Shown piece by piece: positions 54,401-63,188 of a DNA stretch of 64,000 bases (position 1 is the first letter of the stretch; the number at the start of each line of letters is the position of its first letter). A program made the position numbers and the translations under genes. The notes beneath the pieces are model-generated. The model searched no databases. It was not told the DNA's origin and saw nothing but the letters and a program-made list of their open reading frames with translations. This DNA is from Shinella daejeonensis (GTDB taxonomy: Bacteria; Pseudomonadota; Alphaproteobacteria; Rhizobiales; Rhizobiaceae): NCBI RefSeq assembly GCF_024281235.1, contig NZ_JAHWXY010000010.1, forward strand, positions 62,001 through 126,000, written 5' to 3'.

Positions 54401-54829
54401 TCTCTGATAACATCGGGCTCACAGCAGAGTTCATCGAGGACGTTCTCTGTCATGCGGGCGCGAAAGGCCCGGCTGAATATTTCATGAGCTCGCCGACATT
54501 CGCGGACTTCGCCTGACGCCTTGATGAAGGGGGGCCTCGAGCCAGAAGCAGAAAATTCCTGTTCGCTTAGCCCGGCACGAAGAGGCTGGCCGGCGCAATG
54601 GGGTTCAGGAGAAGCCTACCCTTCAAGGCAGGCGGTGAACCATCCGATGGCGGCGCTCACTTCTACCCGCCGACATTTCCGATCCTGCAATCAGCACTTG
54701 CGGATCAGGCGGCTTATCCTGCCCGCAAAAACCAGATGAAATAGTACGAAATGCAAAAAGGAACGCACGATGACACGTTGGCACCTGGATCGGATATGGA
54801 ACAGCAGAACCCAGATAAGGAAGGAGTTC

Positions 54830-55702
54830 GTGTGGAGACCTCTGCTGTCGATGGTGTTTGCTATTTCCTGTATCACTCAATCGCAAATGGCGGCGGCGGC
54901 AGAAGATCCCATTATTTGGGCGGCGCGACAGGCTGAAATTCAACTCGACGCTCGTATTGGTCTTGCGATCCACGACACCGGAAGCGGCGCGAACTGGAAC
55001 TACAATGCTGATGAACGTTTTCCCATGGCCAGCACGTTCAAAGTTCTAGCCTGCGCAGCCTTTCTTGCGCGCAGTGATACTGGTGACCTAGATAAAAATC
55101 GGCGTGTGCCAATCGTCCAGACAGATCTTGTCACCTATTCTCCTGAGACCGAGGCATGGGTTGGCCAGGAGGTAACACTTGAAACGCTCTGCTCCGCCAC
55201 CATGCGAACGAGCGATAACACGGCTGCCAACAAAGTGCTTGAGGCGCTTGGCGGACCAGAGGCGGTCACCACGTTCCTGCGCTCCATTGGCGATGAAGTG
55301 ACGCGACTGGATCGCTGGGAAACCGATCTCAACGAAGCCACCCCCGGTGATCCACGCGATACCACCTCGCCGGCGGCCATGGCGAATTCTCTCCGGAATC
55401 TGGTCCTGGGCGAGGCGCTGTCGCCAATGTCACGCAAGACATTGACAGAATGGCTGGTGGACAATGAGGTCGGCGGGCCGCTACTGCGGGCGGGCATTCC
55501 TGACGACTGGCTGATAGGCGACCGTACAGGTGCGGGAGGTCATGGTTCGCGCGGCGTCGTTGCCGTTATCTGGCCGCCCGAGCATGCGCCCGTGGTCGCC
55601 GTGATCTATATCACGCAGACAGAGGCATCGATAGACCTGCGCAATGAGGCCATCGCGAGGATAGGCCGGGCGCTGGCCGAAACGGTCTCAGCCACGCCGT
55701 AA
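54830..55702 (+). CDS. bla: Class A beta-lactamase with RTG triad
   Basis: This 290-residue preprotein has an N-terminal hydrophobic signal (PLLSMVFAISCITQSQMAAA, cleavage near AAA). The mature enzyme has all class A motifs: STFK (Ser70 nucleophile), SDN (130), RWETDLNEA with Glu166 on the omega loop, and DRTGAGGHG in place of the common KTG. An arginine at the KTG position occurs in carbenicillinase (CARB/PSE) types. It hydrolyses penicillins in the periplasm; the spectrum cannot be predicted. The GTG at 54830 has AAGGAAGGAG just upstream and gives a standard signal; a longer frame from 54770 would put it 20 residues inside the protein. No regulator gene of the AmpR type is adjacent. Confidence 0.9.
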   Translation: MWRPLLSMVFAISCITQSQMAAAAEDPIIWAARQAEIQLDARIGLAIHDTGSGANWNYNADERFPMASTFKVLACAAFLARSDTGDLDKNRRVPIVQTDLVTYSPETEAWVGQEVTLETLCSATMRTSDNTAANKVLEALGGPEAVTTFLRSIGDEVTRLDRWETDLNEATPGDPRDTTSPAAMANSLRNLVLGEALSPMSRKTLTEWLVDNEVGGPLLRAGIPDDWLIGDRTGAGGHGSRGVVAVIWPPEHAPVVAVIYITQTEASIDLRNEAIARIGRALAETVSATP

Positions 55703-56120
55703 GCATTGTACATCGACTCTGCTGGAGGGACGTCAACGATGGCGGGCTGTCCCACCGTGGAATGTGCAAGTGGCGACAGCGGGCATGCCATTCGCCGATC
55801 TTGGCGGTCTGTCAATGACGCCTCCAGCAGCGTAGCCAAGCTATGCGAGCGGGAATTGCCCGAGCCGGCGCGGGAATGGCGGAAAGGAAAGAGTTGTCGT
55901 TCCGCGCCGCCACTGACGGCGAGAACATGAGCGGCACCTTCGCCGTGGTCGAGAAACCCCATGGTTCCGTGGCGGCCGGAGAACGCCCATCAGTTCGGCC
56001 GTGCGGTGATGGGCGTCGTGGTCGATCGGGAGATAAAGCGGGTTGGGGCACACTCAAAGTATATAGTCTCAAAGCGGTGCACAGGAAGTCACTATAGGCA
56101 GCCCCAAAATTGCCCGCGGC
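55703..56120. other. Intergenic stretch downstream of the beta-lactamase gene
   Basis: These 418 bases hold overlapping short frames on both strands without family features. A minus-strand fragment near 55850-56050 reads PLYLPIDHDAHHRTAELMGV and could be a decayed gene, but I cannot name it. No terminator is clear. Confidence 0.35.
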
Positions 56121-56564
56121 TCAGATCGGTGTACGCGCATGCACTGACATTGACACAGGTTTTGAAGGCATGAGGCTGTCGAGCGTTACTTCTCCAAATC
56201 GCGCAATGAACAGGGCCTCTGCTTGCGCCATAGTGTCCGAAAGCGCTGCGTTGACGTTCTTCTGCACCTGGCAATCCGGATGTTTGCTGCGATTTCCAAT
56301 CGCAAATAAGGTGGGCCGTCCGAGAGCCTCGTAAACGGCAAGCAGCGTGATCTTGTGGAGAGGTCGTGCGAGTTGCCAGCCGCCGCCGTGGCCTTTCCCC
56401 GATTTGACGTAACCGGCTTCACGTAGACCCGCCATCGTCCTGCGAAACACAGCCGGGTTGGTGCCCATGCTTTTGGCCAACACCTGCGAGGTCACCGGTT
56501 CATCAATCTGTCCCATATGCAACAGCACATGGAGCACGTCCGATAGCCTTGTGTCCTTGTTCAT
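56121..56564 (-). CDS. Rrf2-family transcriptional regulator
   Basis: This 147-residue protein has the Rrf2 winged HTH: LSDVLHVLLHM, TSQVLAKSMGTNPAVFRRTM and GYVKSGKGHGGGWQLARPL. It lacks the three-cysteine cluster of IscR/NsrR and has a single cysteine (HPDCQV), like YwnA-type or other single-Cys redox/electrophile-sensing members. It is divergent from the MFS-led operon with a perfect palindrome in the gap, so it is the probable repressor of that operon, responding to a thiol-reactive signal. Confidence 0.9.
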   Translation of the reverse strand: MNKDTRLSDVLHVLLHMGQIDEPVTSQVLAKSMGTNPAVFRRTMAGLREAGYVKSGKGHGGGWQLARPLHKITLLAVYEALGRPTLFAIGNRSKHPDCQVQKNVNAALSDTMAQAEALFIARFGEVTLDSLMPSKPVSMSVHARTPI

Positions 56565-56657
56565 CTCTCGTCCGCTCCAACGTTATCACGTGCCATACTC
56601 ATCCGGGTGGCGAAGAATATCATGTAGCAGATATTGATGCGTGATATTTAAGCTGCT

Positions 56658-56678
56658 ATGTATCACCAACTGATACAT
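56658..56678. promoter_or_regulatory. Palindromic operator in front of the MFS gene
   Basis: Perfect 8-bp arms ATGTATCA and TGATACAT are separated by 5 bases, ending 14 bases before the MFS start codon. A TATAT-like -10 element overlaps the right arm. The divergent Rrf2 gene is the likely binder. Confidence 0.7.
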
Positions 56679-56692
56679 TATATGGTGCTTCC

Positions 56693-58276
56693 ATGTCCAG
56701 CATAGACAGATCATCTCAGACCGAACCTCCTGCACTCCAAACCAGCGACCCGACCGTCCACGATCCAAAACATCGGCGAAGCATTCTCATTACGGTTTGT
56801 ATAGCTCTGATAGCCGTGATCGCCGCAGTGACGGGCCTCAATGTCGCACAACCGCACCTCGCGCTCGATTTGGGAGCGTCTCAGAGCCAAGTGCTCTGGA
56901 TGATCAACATCTACGCGATCAGCCTCGCCGCGCTGCTTCTGCCGCTCGGTGCCGTTGGCGATCGTTGGGGCCGGAAGCCGGTGCTGCTGATCGGTCTTGG
57001 TATCTTCGGCGTTGCCAACATCGCGTCGGGCCTCGCACCCAGCGCCGAAATCATGATGGCCGCGCGCTTTTTGAGCGGTGTCGGTGCGGCGATGATCATG
57101 CCAGTGACGCTCTCCGTTATCACTTCGGTGTTTCCTGACGAGGAACGGTCGAAGGCCATCGGCGTGTGGACCGGTGTTGCCGGCGCTGGCGGCATCCTTG
57201 GCATGTTCTTGTCTGCTGTACTGGTTGATTTTCTTTCTTGGCGCTGGCTGTTCGCGCTTCCTGTAGTATTGGTCGTGGCCGCTGCCGTTATGGCTTTGCG
57301 CGCTGTTCCGAATTCACGCCAGTTCTCCCAGCATCGGTTCGACACGCTCGGGTCGATACTGTCGCTTCTCGCAATCATGGGCGTAAGCTTTGCGCTGCAT
57401 GAAGGCCCGGCGCTCGGTTGGGCAGCGACAGAAACGCTGGCCGGCCTTGCACTTGGCGTTAGTGCCTTCATCGGCTTTATCGTTTGGGAATTGCGTCACG
57501 CCGAGCCCTTGCTCGATATTCGCCTGTTCAAAAAGCGCAGCCTGACCAGCGGATCGATATCCCTAACGACATGGTTCGGCGTTCAGGCCGGCGTATTCAT
57601 TGTCCTCTATCCATTCTTTCAGGCCGTTCTTGGCTGGTCGGGTCTCCTCGCCACGCTGGGCCTTATGCCCATGGCGTTACTTATGATGATCTTTTCCGGC
57701 GTCGCGCCGCGATTGTCCGCAAACATCGGTCCCAAGGCAACGATTGCCAGTGGCGTGCTTCTAGGTGGTGCGGGACTCGCACTCATGGCGCTGCTGGTTT
57801 CGGTCGATGGCGGTTATCTTTCGGTATTGCCAGGCATGGTGACGATGGGCATCGGCATGGGGCTGGCCATGGCCCCATCGACAGAAGCGATCACGTCTTC
57901 ATTGTCCCGCGAACAACAGGGTGTCGCATCAGCCCTCAATGACGTGACGCGCGAACTTGGAACCTCTCTTGGCGTGGCTCTGCTCGGTGCCGTTTTCGCC
58001 GCTGGCTATAGCAGCGCGATCGCGCCGCTTCTGTCAGGTTTCCCCGAGGACGCTGCGGCGGCAGCCAACCAGAATATCGCCAACGCGATGGTCATCGTCG
58101 ACCAAGGGCTTCCCTATGCCGACGCACTCTACAGGACAGCAAAGGAAGCATTCGTGCAGGGCTGGCAGCAGGCGATGTGGTCCGGTGTTGCCGTGATGGC
58201 GATCCTATTTCTGTTTGTGGCCTTGCGTGGTCCGGTACGTCCTGCCCCGAGCAATGCGGTCCCGGCCGAAGCCTGA
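56693..58276 (+). CDS. MFS drug exporter, DHA2 (EmrB/QacA) family
   Basis: The 527-residue inner-membrane protein has about 14 hydrophobic segments. The motif-A-like loop GAVGDRWGRKPVLLIG between helices 2 and 3 is typical of DHA2 drug:proton antiporters. It opens a four-gene run with a thioredoxin-reductase-like, a methyltransferase and a GST gene, a combination that suggests export and chemical detoxification of an electrophilic compound. It is expected to be repressed by the divergent Rrf2 protein. Confidence 0.92.
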   Translation: MSSIDRSSQTEPPALQTSDPTVHDPKHRRSILITVCIALIAVIAAVTGLNVAQPHLALDLGASQSQVLWMINIYAISLAALLLPLGAVGDRWGRKPVLLIGLGIFGVANIASGLAPSAEIMMAARFLSGVGAAMIMPVTLSVITSVFPDEERSKAIGVWTGVAGAGGILGMFLSAVLVDFLSWRWLFALPVVLVVAAAVMALRAVPNSRQFSQHRFDTLGSILSLLAIMGVSFALHEGPALGWAATETLAGLALGVSAFIGFIVWELRHAEPLLDIRLFKKRSLTSGSISLTTWFGVQAGVFIVLYPFFQAVLGWSGLLATLGLMPMALLMMIFSGVAPRLSANIGPKATIASGVLLGGAGLALMALLVSVDGGYLSVLPGMVTMGIGMGLAMAPSTEAITSSLSREQQGVASALNDVTRELGTSLGVALLGAVFAAGYSSAIAPLLSGFPEDAAAAANQNIANAMVIVDQGLPYADALYRTAKEAFVQGWQQAMWSGVAVMAILFLFVALRGPVRPAPSNAVPAEA

Positions 58277-58294
58277 TGGAGCGAGGTTTTTCCA

Positions 58295-59197
58295 ATGTAT
58301 TACGATGCGATCATCATCGGCGGTAGCTTTGCCGGGCTTTCCGCCGCGATGTATCTGGCGCGCGCGCGCAAAACGGTGTGCGTGTTGGATACGGGCGAAC
58401 CGCGAAATCGGTTCGCCGCCGAGTCCCACGGCTTTTTTGCCCAAGATGGCAGTGATCCGAAGGCCATGTTGGACACCATGCACCAGCAGGTCGCCGCCTA
58501 TGCAACTGTCAGTTTCATCAGGGATGCCGCAGTCGATGCGTTCGAGGAAGAAGGCACGTTCTCGGTGGCGCTGTGGAGCGGCGCTGTCATCACTGGCAAG
58601 CGCCTGCTTTTGGCTTTCGGCATTTCCGACATCATGCCGAAGACGCCGGGACTGGCAGAACGGTGGGGCACGTCGGTCATCCATTGCCCCTACTGTCACG
58701 GCTACGAGTTCAGCGGCCAGCAGCTCGGAGTGTTGAACGTCTCGTCCATGTCGCGTCATCAGGCCATGCTCATCTCCGAGTGGGGGCCGACAACGTTTTA
58801 TCTTAATGGTGGCAATCTCGAAGCGGCGGATACCCAGGCGTTTACGCAACGGGGAATCCGCATCGAGCCTGTTGCCGTCGAGCGTCTGGCCGGTGAGGGC
58901 TGCAACTTGTCGGAAATCCATCTCGCCGATGGCCGGTCGCGCAAGCTCGATGCTCTGTTCATTGGTCCGCACCATCATCTCAACAGCGTCATAGCCGAGC
59001 AGATCGGGTGCGCAATTGAGGCCGGTCCACTTGGTCCGATGGTCAAGGTCGATGAGATGCAGATGACCAGTGTGCCGAATGTGTTCGCGGCCGGCGACAT
59101 TACGCGCATAGCGCACAACGTCACTTTTGCCTGCGCCGATGGCGTTATGGCCGCCATGGCGATGCATCGTTCACTGGTCTTCGAGGTAGCACCATGA
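58295..59197 (+). CDS. Thioredoxin-reductase-like FAD/NAD(P) oxidoreductase
   Basis: This 300-residue flavoprotein has an FAD-binding IIIGGSFAGLSAAMYLARAR motif at the N-terminus and a redox-active CPYCHGYEF site (CxxC) in the middle, followed by an NADP-binding segment and a C-terminal FAD site (VFAAGDITR). These are the features of the low-molecular-weight thioredoxin reductase class. The substrate disulfide may differ from thioredoxin. Its stop overlaps the methyltransferase start by 4 bases (ATGA), so they are translationally coupled. Confidence 0.9.
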   Translation: MYYDAIIIGGSFAGLSAAMYLARARKTVCVLDTGEPRNRFAAESHGFFAQDGSDPKAMLDTMHQQVAAYATVSFIRDAAVDAFEEEGTFSVALWSGAVITGKRLLLAFGISDIMPKTPGLAERWGTSVIHCPYCHGYEFSGQQLGVLNVSSMSRHQAMLISEWGPTTFYLNGGNLEAADTQAFTQRGIRIEPVAVERLAGEGCNLSEIHLADGRSRKLDALFIGPHHHLNSVIAEQIGCAIEAGPLGPMVKVDEMQMTSVPNVFAAGDITRIAHNVTFACADGVMAAMAMHRSLVFEVAP

Positions 59198-59874
59198 ACG
59201 CCAATCTCGCTCCGTTCATGAACCCCGATGCCGTAGCGTCCTACACTCAGGACGCCCCGAAAAAAGTGCCGGGACTGGCCGATCTACACCGCATGACGGC
59301 AATTTTGCTTGGCGAGCGCGCACCGGGTGCCGCCGATATTCTCGTGGTCGGTGCCGGCGGCGGTTTAGAACTGAAAGCAATCGCTCAGTCGCGGCCCGAC
59401 TGGCGGTTCACCGGCGTCGATCCGTCACCCGCGATGTTGGATATCGCTCGACAGACAACTGCGCCCCACGCCGATCGCATCAAGCTTTTGGCAGGCACTG
59501 TGGATCAGATCCCGGATAACCCATTCGACGGCGCGACATGCCTGCTCACGCTGCACTTCCTCAACAGAATCGAGCGTCTGCACACCCTAAGGGAAATCCG
59601 TCGACGCCTGAAATCGGGGGGCGTGCTCGTGATTGCGCATCACACCGCGCCTGACGGTAATGCAGAGCGCTGGCTAGCACGTTCAGCCAGTTTTGCCGAT
59701 CGCACACGTTCCGATGCGCGAAAGTCTGCGGCGTCCGCCAAGGCGATGGCTGAACGCCTCCCGCTGCTCTCCCCGGACGAGGAAGAGGAGCTTCTGCGGG
59801 AGGCCGGATTCGTAGAGCCAGTATTGTTCTATGCCGCCTTCTCATTTCGCGGATGGGCCGCGATCGCCAGCTAA
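59194..59874 (+). CDS. SAM-dependent class I methyltransferase
   Basis: The 226-residue product has motif I (ADILVVGAGGGLELKAIAQS), an acidic residue at the end of strand 2 (GVDPSP) and motif IV (CLLTLHFLNRIER). The substrate is not evident. It is coupled by ATGA to the reductase and followed after 39 bases by the GST gene. Confidence 0.88.
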   Translation: MNANLAPFMNPDAVASYTQDAPKKVPGLADLHRMTAILLGERAPGAADILVVGAGGGLELKAIAQSRPDWRFTGVDPSPAMLDIARQTTAPHADRIKLLAGTVDQIPDNPFDGATCLLTLHFLNRIERLHTLREIRRRLKSGGVLVIAHHTAPDGNAERWLARSASFADRTRSDARKSAASAKAMAERLPLLSPDEEEELLREAGFVEPVLFYAAFSFRGWAAIAS

Positions 59875-59913
59875 CCGCCGTCCTCTTTCAGCCAGCACAA
59901 GGAGCACGAGACG

Positions 59914-60609
59914 TTGCCGATTAAACTCTACAACTTCGCCTTTGGACCCTACCCGCAAAGGCTCAATATTTATCTGGCCGAGAAGACCCCGGCCAATGTC
60001 GAGTTCATCATATTCGATGAACCGGACAAGCAGGGCGGTGTGCCTCCAGCAGCGGTCAAAGAACTCACTCCGACCGGATCGCTGCCAATCCTTGAAGATG
60101 ATGACGGCACGGTCATCGGGCAATCGCTGGCGATCCTCGAATATCTAGAAGACAAGGCGTCAGGTCCTGACATGCTGGGAGCCACGCCGACGACACGGGC
60201 ACGCATCCGTCAGTTTGTTCATATGCTCGATGAAACGTTAACCTTCTTTGGGCTGTGGGCACGTCATGGGAGTTGCCTAGGGCATGGTATTGTGCGGACT
60301 AGCCAAGACGTCGCCGAAATTTGCGCTGCGCGGTATTTTGAACAGCTAAGGCTGATCGAAAGGATGATAGGCGAGGAAGAATTTATCGCCAACGATTGCG
60401 TAACTATCGCGGACTGCGTCGCCATGGCGACATTGCAATACGCAAGTGACTTCTACGACGTTCCGATCCCACGCGATTGTCCGAAACTTACGCGTTGGTA
60501 TGCCGGTTTTGCCAAGCGTCCAAGTGCGGCGTCGCCACGCTATCCGGAAGCCAAGCGTGCGAAGGCGCTGGGGCTGATGGCTCAAACTCGTGTTTCTGTT
60601 ACTATATAG
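59914..60609 (+). CDS. Glutathione S-transferase
   Basis: This 231-residue GST has a thioredoxin-fold N-terminal domain (LYNFAFGPYPQRLNIYLAEK, the cis-Pro turn in TPTGSLPIL, and GQSLAILEYLED) and a helical C-terminal domain. It conjugates glutathione to electrophiles, or acts as a reductase, in the cytoplasm. I chose the TTG at 59914 because AAGGAG lies about 9 bases upstream and the fold begins directly. It is the last gene of the Rrf2-controlled run. Confidence 0.9.
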   Translation: MPIKLYNFAFGPYPQRLNIYLAEKTPANVEFIIFDEPDKQGGVPPAAVKELTPTGSLPILEDDDGTVIGQSLAILEYLEDKASGPDMLGATPTTRARIRQFVHMLDETLTFFGLWARHGSCLGHGIVRTSQDVAEICAARYFEQLRLIERMIGEEEFIANDCVTIADCVAMATLQYASDFYDVPIPRDCPKLTRWYAGFAKRPSAASPRYPEAKRAKALGLMAQTRVSVTI

Positions 60610-60681
60610 CTGACAAGATTTCCCGATGCGCGGCCAAAAGTTGAAACGCGCAACTCCCAGCGAATTACCGCAACTACTCGG

Positions 60682-60798
60682 CTGACCATTCCTCTCGCGT
60701 CGCTGACCCAGACGCTCTCGGTCGCAAAACATCTGCAATTCCGCCACGCCAAGCTGCTCGACGTTGTGCAATCCAGCATCAGCGCGCGCGTGAAGCCT
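60682..60798 (+). pseudogene. N-terminal relic of a LysR gene, plus strand
   Basis: The plus strand reads LTQTLSVAKHLQFRHAKLLD then VVQSSISARVK, the LysR helix-turn-helix (usual form HLxFxRAAxxLxVxQSSxSxxIKxLE) with one residue missing and no start. After 60798 the frame runs into the fragment of a different, oppositely oriented LysR. It is a relic. Confidence 0.65.
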
Positions 60799-60802
60799 GC
60801 GT

Positions 60803-60836
60803 GCGCGAGAGGCCAGCGAGCGCGAGAGGCCAGCGA
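60803..60836. repeat. 17-bp tandem duplication inside the LysR relic junction
   Basis: Two exact copies of GCGCGAGAGGCCAGCGA lie head to tail at 60803-60819 and 60820-60836, at the boundary between the two LysR relics. A 17-bp duplication shifts any reading frame and is a clear inactivating event. Confidence 0.9.
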
Positions 60837-61045
60837 GCGTTCATCGACACCTGCCAGGAATATCGACATTGCCTCCAACCGGTCATGATTGTCCTCGCTT
60901 CTGAAACTAACTCTTTCAATTGGCGCATATTAATTCCGCTTTGAAATACGCTACGTTTCCAGAGAAGAGGAAAGGACTGCGGTCGGTCGGTGACGTGAAA
61001 GTTTGTTGCCGAGAGGGGGGACCCGGCAATTGGCGGTGCCCAGAC
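60837..61045 (-). pseudogene. Degenerate copy of the LysR start / hydrolase start region of 63.05-63.25 kb
   Basis: The minus strand opens with DRLEAMSIFLAGVDERSLA, matching the intact LysR at 62171-63091 (DRLEAMSIFLAVIDEGSLA). Further right the plus strand resembles the intact intergenic region and the start of the alpha/beta hydrolase: TTTCCAGAGAAGAGGAAAGG against TTTCCGGAAAAGATGAAAGG, and SVGDVKVCCREGGPG against SVGDVEVFYREAGPR. About 27 bases, including the hydrolase start codon, are missing, so both gene fragments are dead. Confidence 0.75.
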
Positions 61046-61131
61046 CAACCCGACCCTCCCCGGTCTATTGCCGATGCTCGGCTCCTCCACATTCGTCCTC
61101 GACCTTGATTTTTAAAAGGAAATAATCCCGT

Positions 61132-62064
61132 ATGAAAGCCATTCGGTTCCATCAATTCGGCGGCGCGGAAAATCTGCGCGAATTCGAGATAGATGTTCCC
61201 GTTCCGCTGGCCGGCCAAGTCCTTATCCGTCTGGCAGGAACGAGTATCAATCCCGTCGATTTCAAGGTCAGGGAAGGTGCAGTTCCTTATGTGAACCAGA
61301 CCATGCTTCCCTATACTGGCGGCCGGGATATTGCCGGCTGGGTGGAGGCGATCGGAGAGGATGTCACGGGCCTCACCATTGGCGAAGCGGTGATCGGACT
61401 GCCTGGTTTCGACCATGGCACGTTCGCCCAATATTGCCTTGTCGGGGAGAAGGCGCTCACCCCCGCGCCGAAAACCATTCCACTGCCGCACGCCGGAGCC
61501 ATCCCATTGGCCGCTCTCACGGCCTGGCAGGGCCTAACCCAACATGGTGAATTGCGCATGGGAGAGGCCATTCTCGTCCACGGGGGCGCCGGAGGAACCG
61601 GCCATTTCGCCGTCCAGTTCGCCAAGGCTCTGGGCGCGACGGTGACGGCGACCGCCTCAGCACGCGATCGGGAATTCCTGCTCGAACTTGGAGCAGACAG
61701 CGTGCTCGATTATCGTAACGACCGCTTCGAGGATATTGGGGAACATTTCGATCTCGTGCTCGATCTCGTTGGCGGTGAGGTGACAACCCGCTCCTGGGCT
61801 GTGCTGAAACCCGGCGGCCGTCTGATTTCGGCGATCAAAATCTCGGACCAGATCGAGTCGGACGAGACCAGACGCCTCAGCGCAAGCTTCATGACGGCGC
61901 CGGATCGCGATCATCTCGCCCAAATCGTTGATATGATCGATGGTGAAAAAGTCAGGGTCGTCATCTCTGAAGTCTTTGCACTCAAGGACGTGGCGGCCGC
62001 ACAGGACAGGCTTCAGAGAGGTGGCGTTCGCGGAAAAGTCCTCATCGAAATCGCGAGTGCGTAA
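61132..62064 (+). CDS. NADPH-dependent quinone oxidoreductase-like protein (MDR superfamily)
   Basis: This 310-residue medium-chain reductase lacks the zinc-binding cysteines. It has an N-terminal GroES-like fold and the NADPH-binding LVHGGAGGTGHFAVQFAKAL motif followed by a Rossmann domain. Such enzymes reduce quinones, enones or similar electrophiles. An AAAGGAAAT ribosome site lies upstream. Just before it are the LysR/hydrolase relics. It is convergent with the intact LysR gene, and its regulator is unclear. Confidence 0.9.
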   Translation: MKAIRFHQFGGAENLREFEIDVPVPLAGQVLIRLAGTSINPVDFKVREGAVPYVNQTMLPYTGGRDIAGWVEAIGEDVTGLTIGEAVIGLPGFDHGTFAQYCLVGEKALTPAPKTIPLPHAGAIPLAALTAWQGLTQHGELRMGEAILVHGGAGGTGHFAVQFAKALGATVTATASARDREFLLELGADSVLDYRNDRFEDIGEHFDLVLDLVGGEVTTRSWAVLKPGGRLISAIKISDQIESDETRRLSASFMTAPDRDHLAQIVDMIDGEKVRVVISEVFALKDVAAAQDRLQRGGVRGKVLIEIASA

Positions 62065-62170
62065 GGCCTCTGGAACGTGTAACCAGAGCGGGGTTAGGCT
62101 GGCCCTACCTATATCTCGTGCCCAAGATCATAGTCTTTAAATCATAGACGCTGGCACTCGTGGACAGAGG

Positions 62171-63091
62171 TTAGGAAGCATTGTGTCGCGGTTCCTTGAA
62201 CAATTGCCGCAACCGGGGAACTGCGTGGTCGATGAACGCACGAACCGCGCCGCTATTGCCCCCGCGTTGCGGCCGAAAGACCAAGCTTACAGGAACCGGC
62301 TCCGGTTCGTACGCTTCGAGGAGCGGAACCAGACAGCCCTGCGCAATCTGCTTCTCTACTTGGTAAGACAGAGGGCGAACGATCCCCAGCCCTCGCACAG
62401 CAGCGTCGATCGCTGCACCGGCGCTGTTGGTTGCAAGCCGGCAGGTAACCCGCACCGATCTGACACGGCGTCCGGGTGGACGCTCGCGGTAACGCCAGAG
62501 TTCCTGAGCTCCGGCCTCATTCAGCCCGATACACCAGTGGTTGATGAGGTCCTGGGGCTGTTCCGGTAGTGCGCGCTCGACCAGATAGCCCGGGGCGGCA
62601 CAGGTCAACTGGCGCACTTCGCCGATCTTGATTGCTGTCAAGGACGAATCCGGCAGCGTAGCCAGGCGAACCGCAACATCCACTCCCTCCCCGATAAGAT
62701 CGACCATACGGTTGAGGAAAAGGGAGCGGACGTCCGTTTGCGGATAGGCCGCCAGGAAGCTCTCGACAACAGGCATCACATTGAGACGCCCGAAAAGCTC
62801 GGGCGCCGTGACGACGACGCTGCCACTGACGACGGCGTCCTGCGAGCGCGCCTCAAGCTGCGCAAATTCGGCCAGTATCACCCTATAGGTGGCCGCGTGA
62901 CGCGCACCGGCCTCAGTGATGACGAAACGTCTCGTCGTGCGCTCGAGCAGGCGCTCATCCGCAATCGCTTCCAGACGCGCAACAGCTCGCGTCACAGAAG
63001 CGGGGGAGCAGCCGAGCCGGCGCGCAGCGCCGGCCAGGGAGCCTTCGTCGATGACTGCCAGGAATATCGACATTGCCTCCAGCCTATCCAT
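62171..63091 (-). CDS. LysR-family regulator, divergent from alpha/beta hydrolase
   Basis: The 306-residue regulator starts with MDRLEAMSIFLAVIDEGSLA and has an HTH (ARRLGCSPASVTRAVARLEA) followed by the effector domain (GSVVVTAPELFGRLNVMPVV). The ATG at 63091 has GGAGG 5 bases upstream, which decides it over an upstream GTG at 63097. It is divergent from the alpha/beta hydrolase gene (98 bases between starts) and probably regulates it. Confidence 0.92.
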   Translation of the reverse strand: MDRLEAMSIFLAVIDEGSLAGAARRLGCSPASVTRAVARLEAIADERLLERTTRRFVITEAGARHAATYRVILAEFAQLEARSQDAVVSGSVVVTAPELFGRLNVMPVVESFLAAYPQTDVRSLFLNRMVDLIGEGVDVAVRLATLPDSSLTAIKIGEVRQLTCAAPGYLVERALPEQPQDLINHWCIGLNEAGAQELWRYRERPPGRRVRSVRVTCRLATNSAGAAIDAAVRGLGIVRPLSYQVEKQIAQGCLVPLLEAYEPEPVPVSLVFRPQRGGNSGAVRAFIDHAVPRLRQLFKEPRHNAS

Positions 63092-63188
63092 GATCACCTC
63101 CGATACTGAAATTATAACTTGCGATTAATGTCTATTATATCATCAATTGAAATGCACTACTTTCCGGAAAAGATGAAAGGGCTGCATA

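Noticed and set aside
54410-54519. Short frame (ending AEYFMSSPTFADFA) downstream of the RidA-like gene
   Set aside because: It is about 40 codons, without a good start or any family resemblance.
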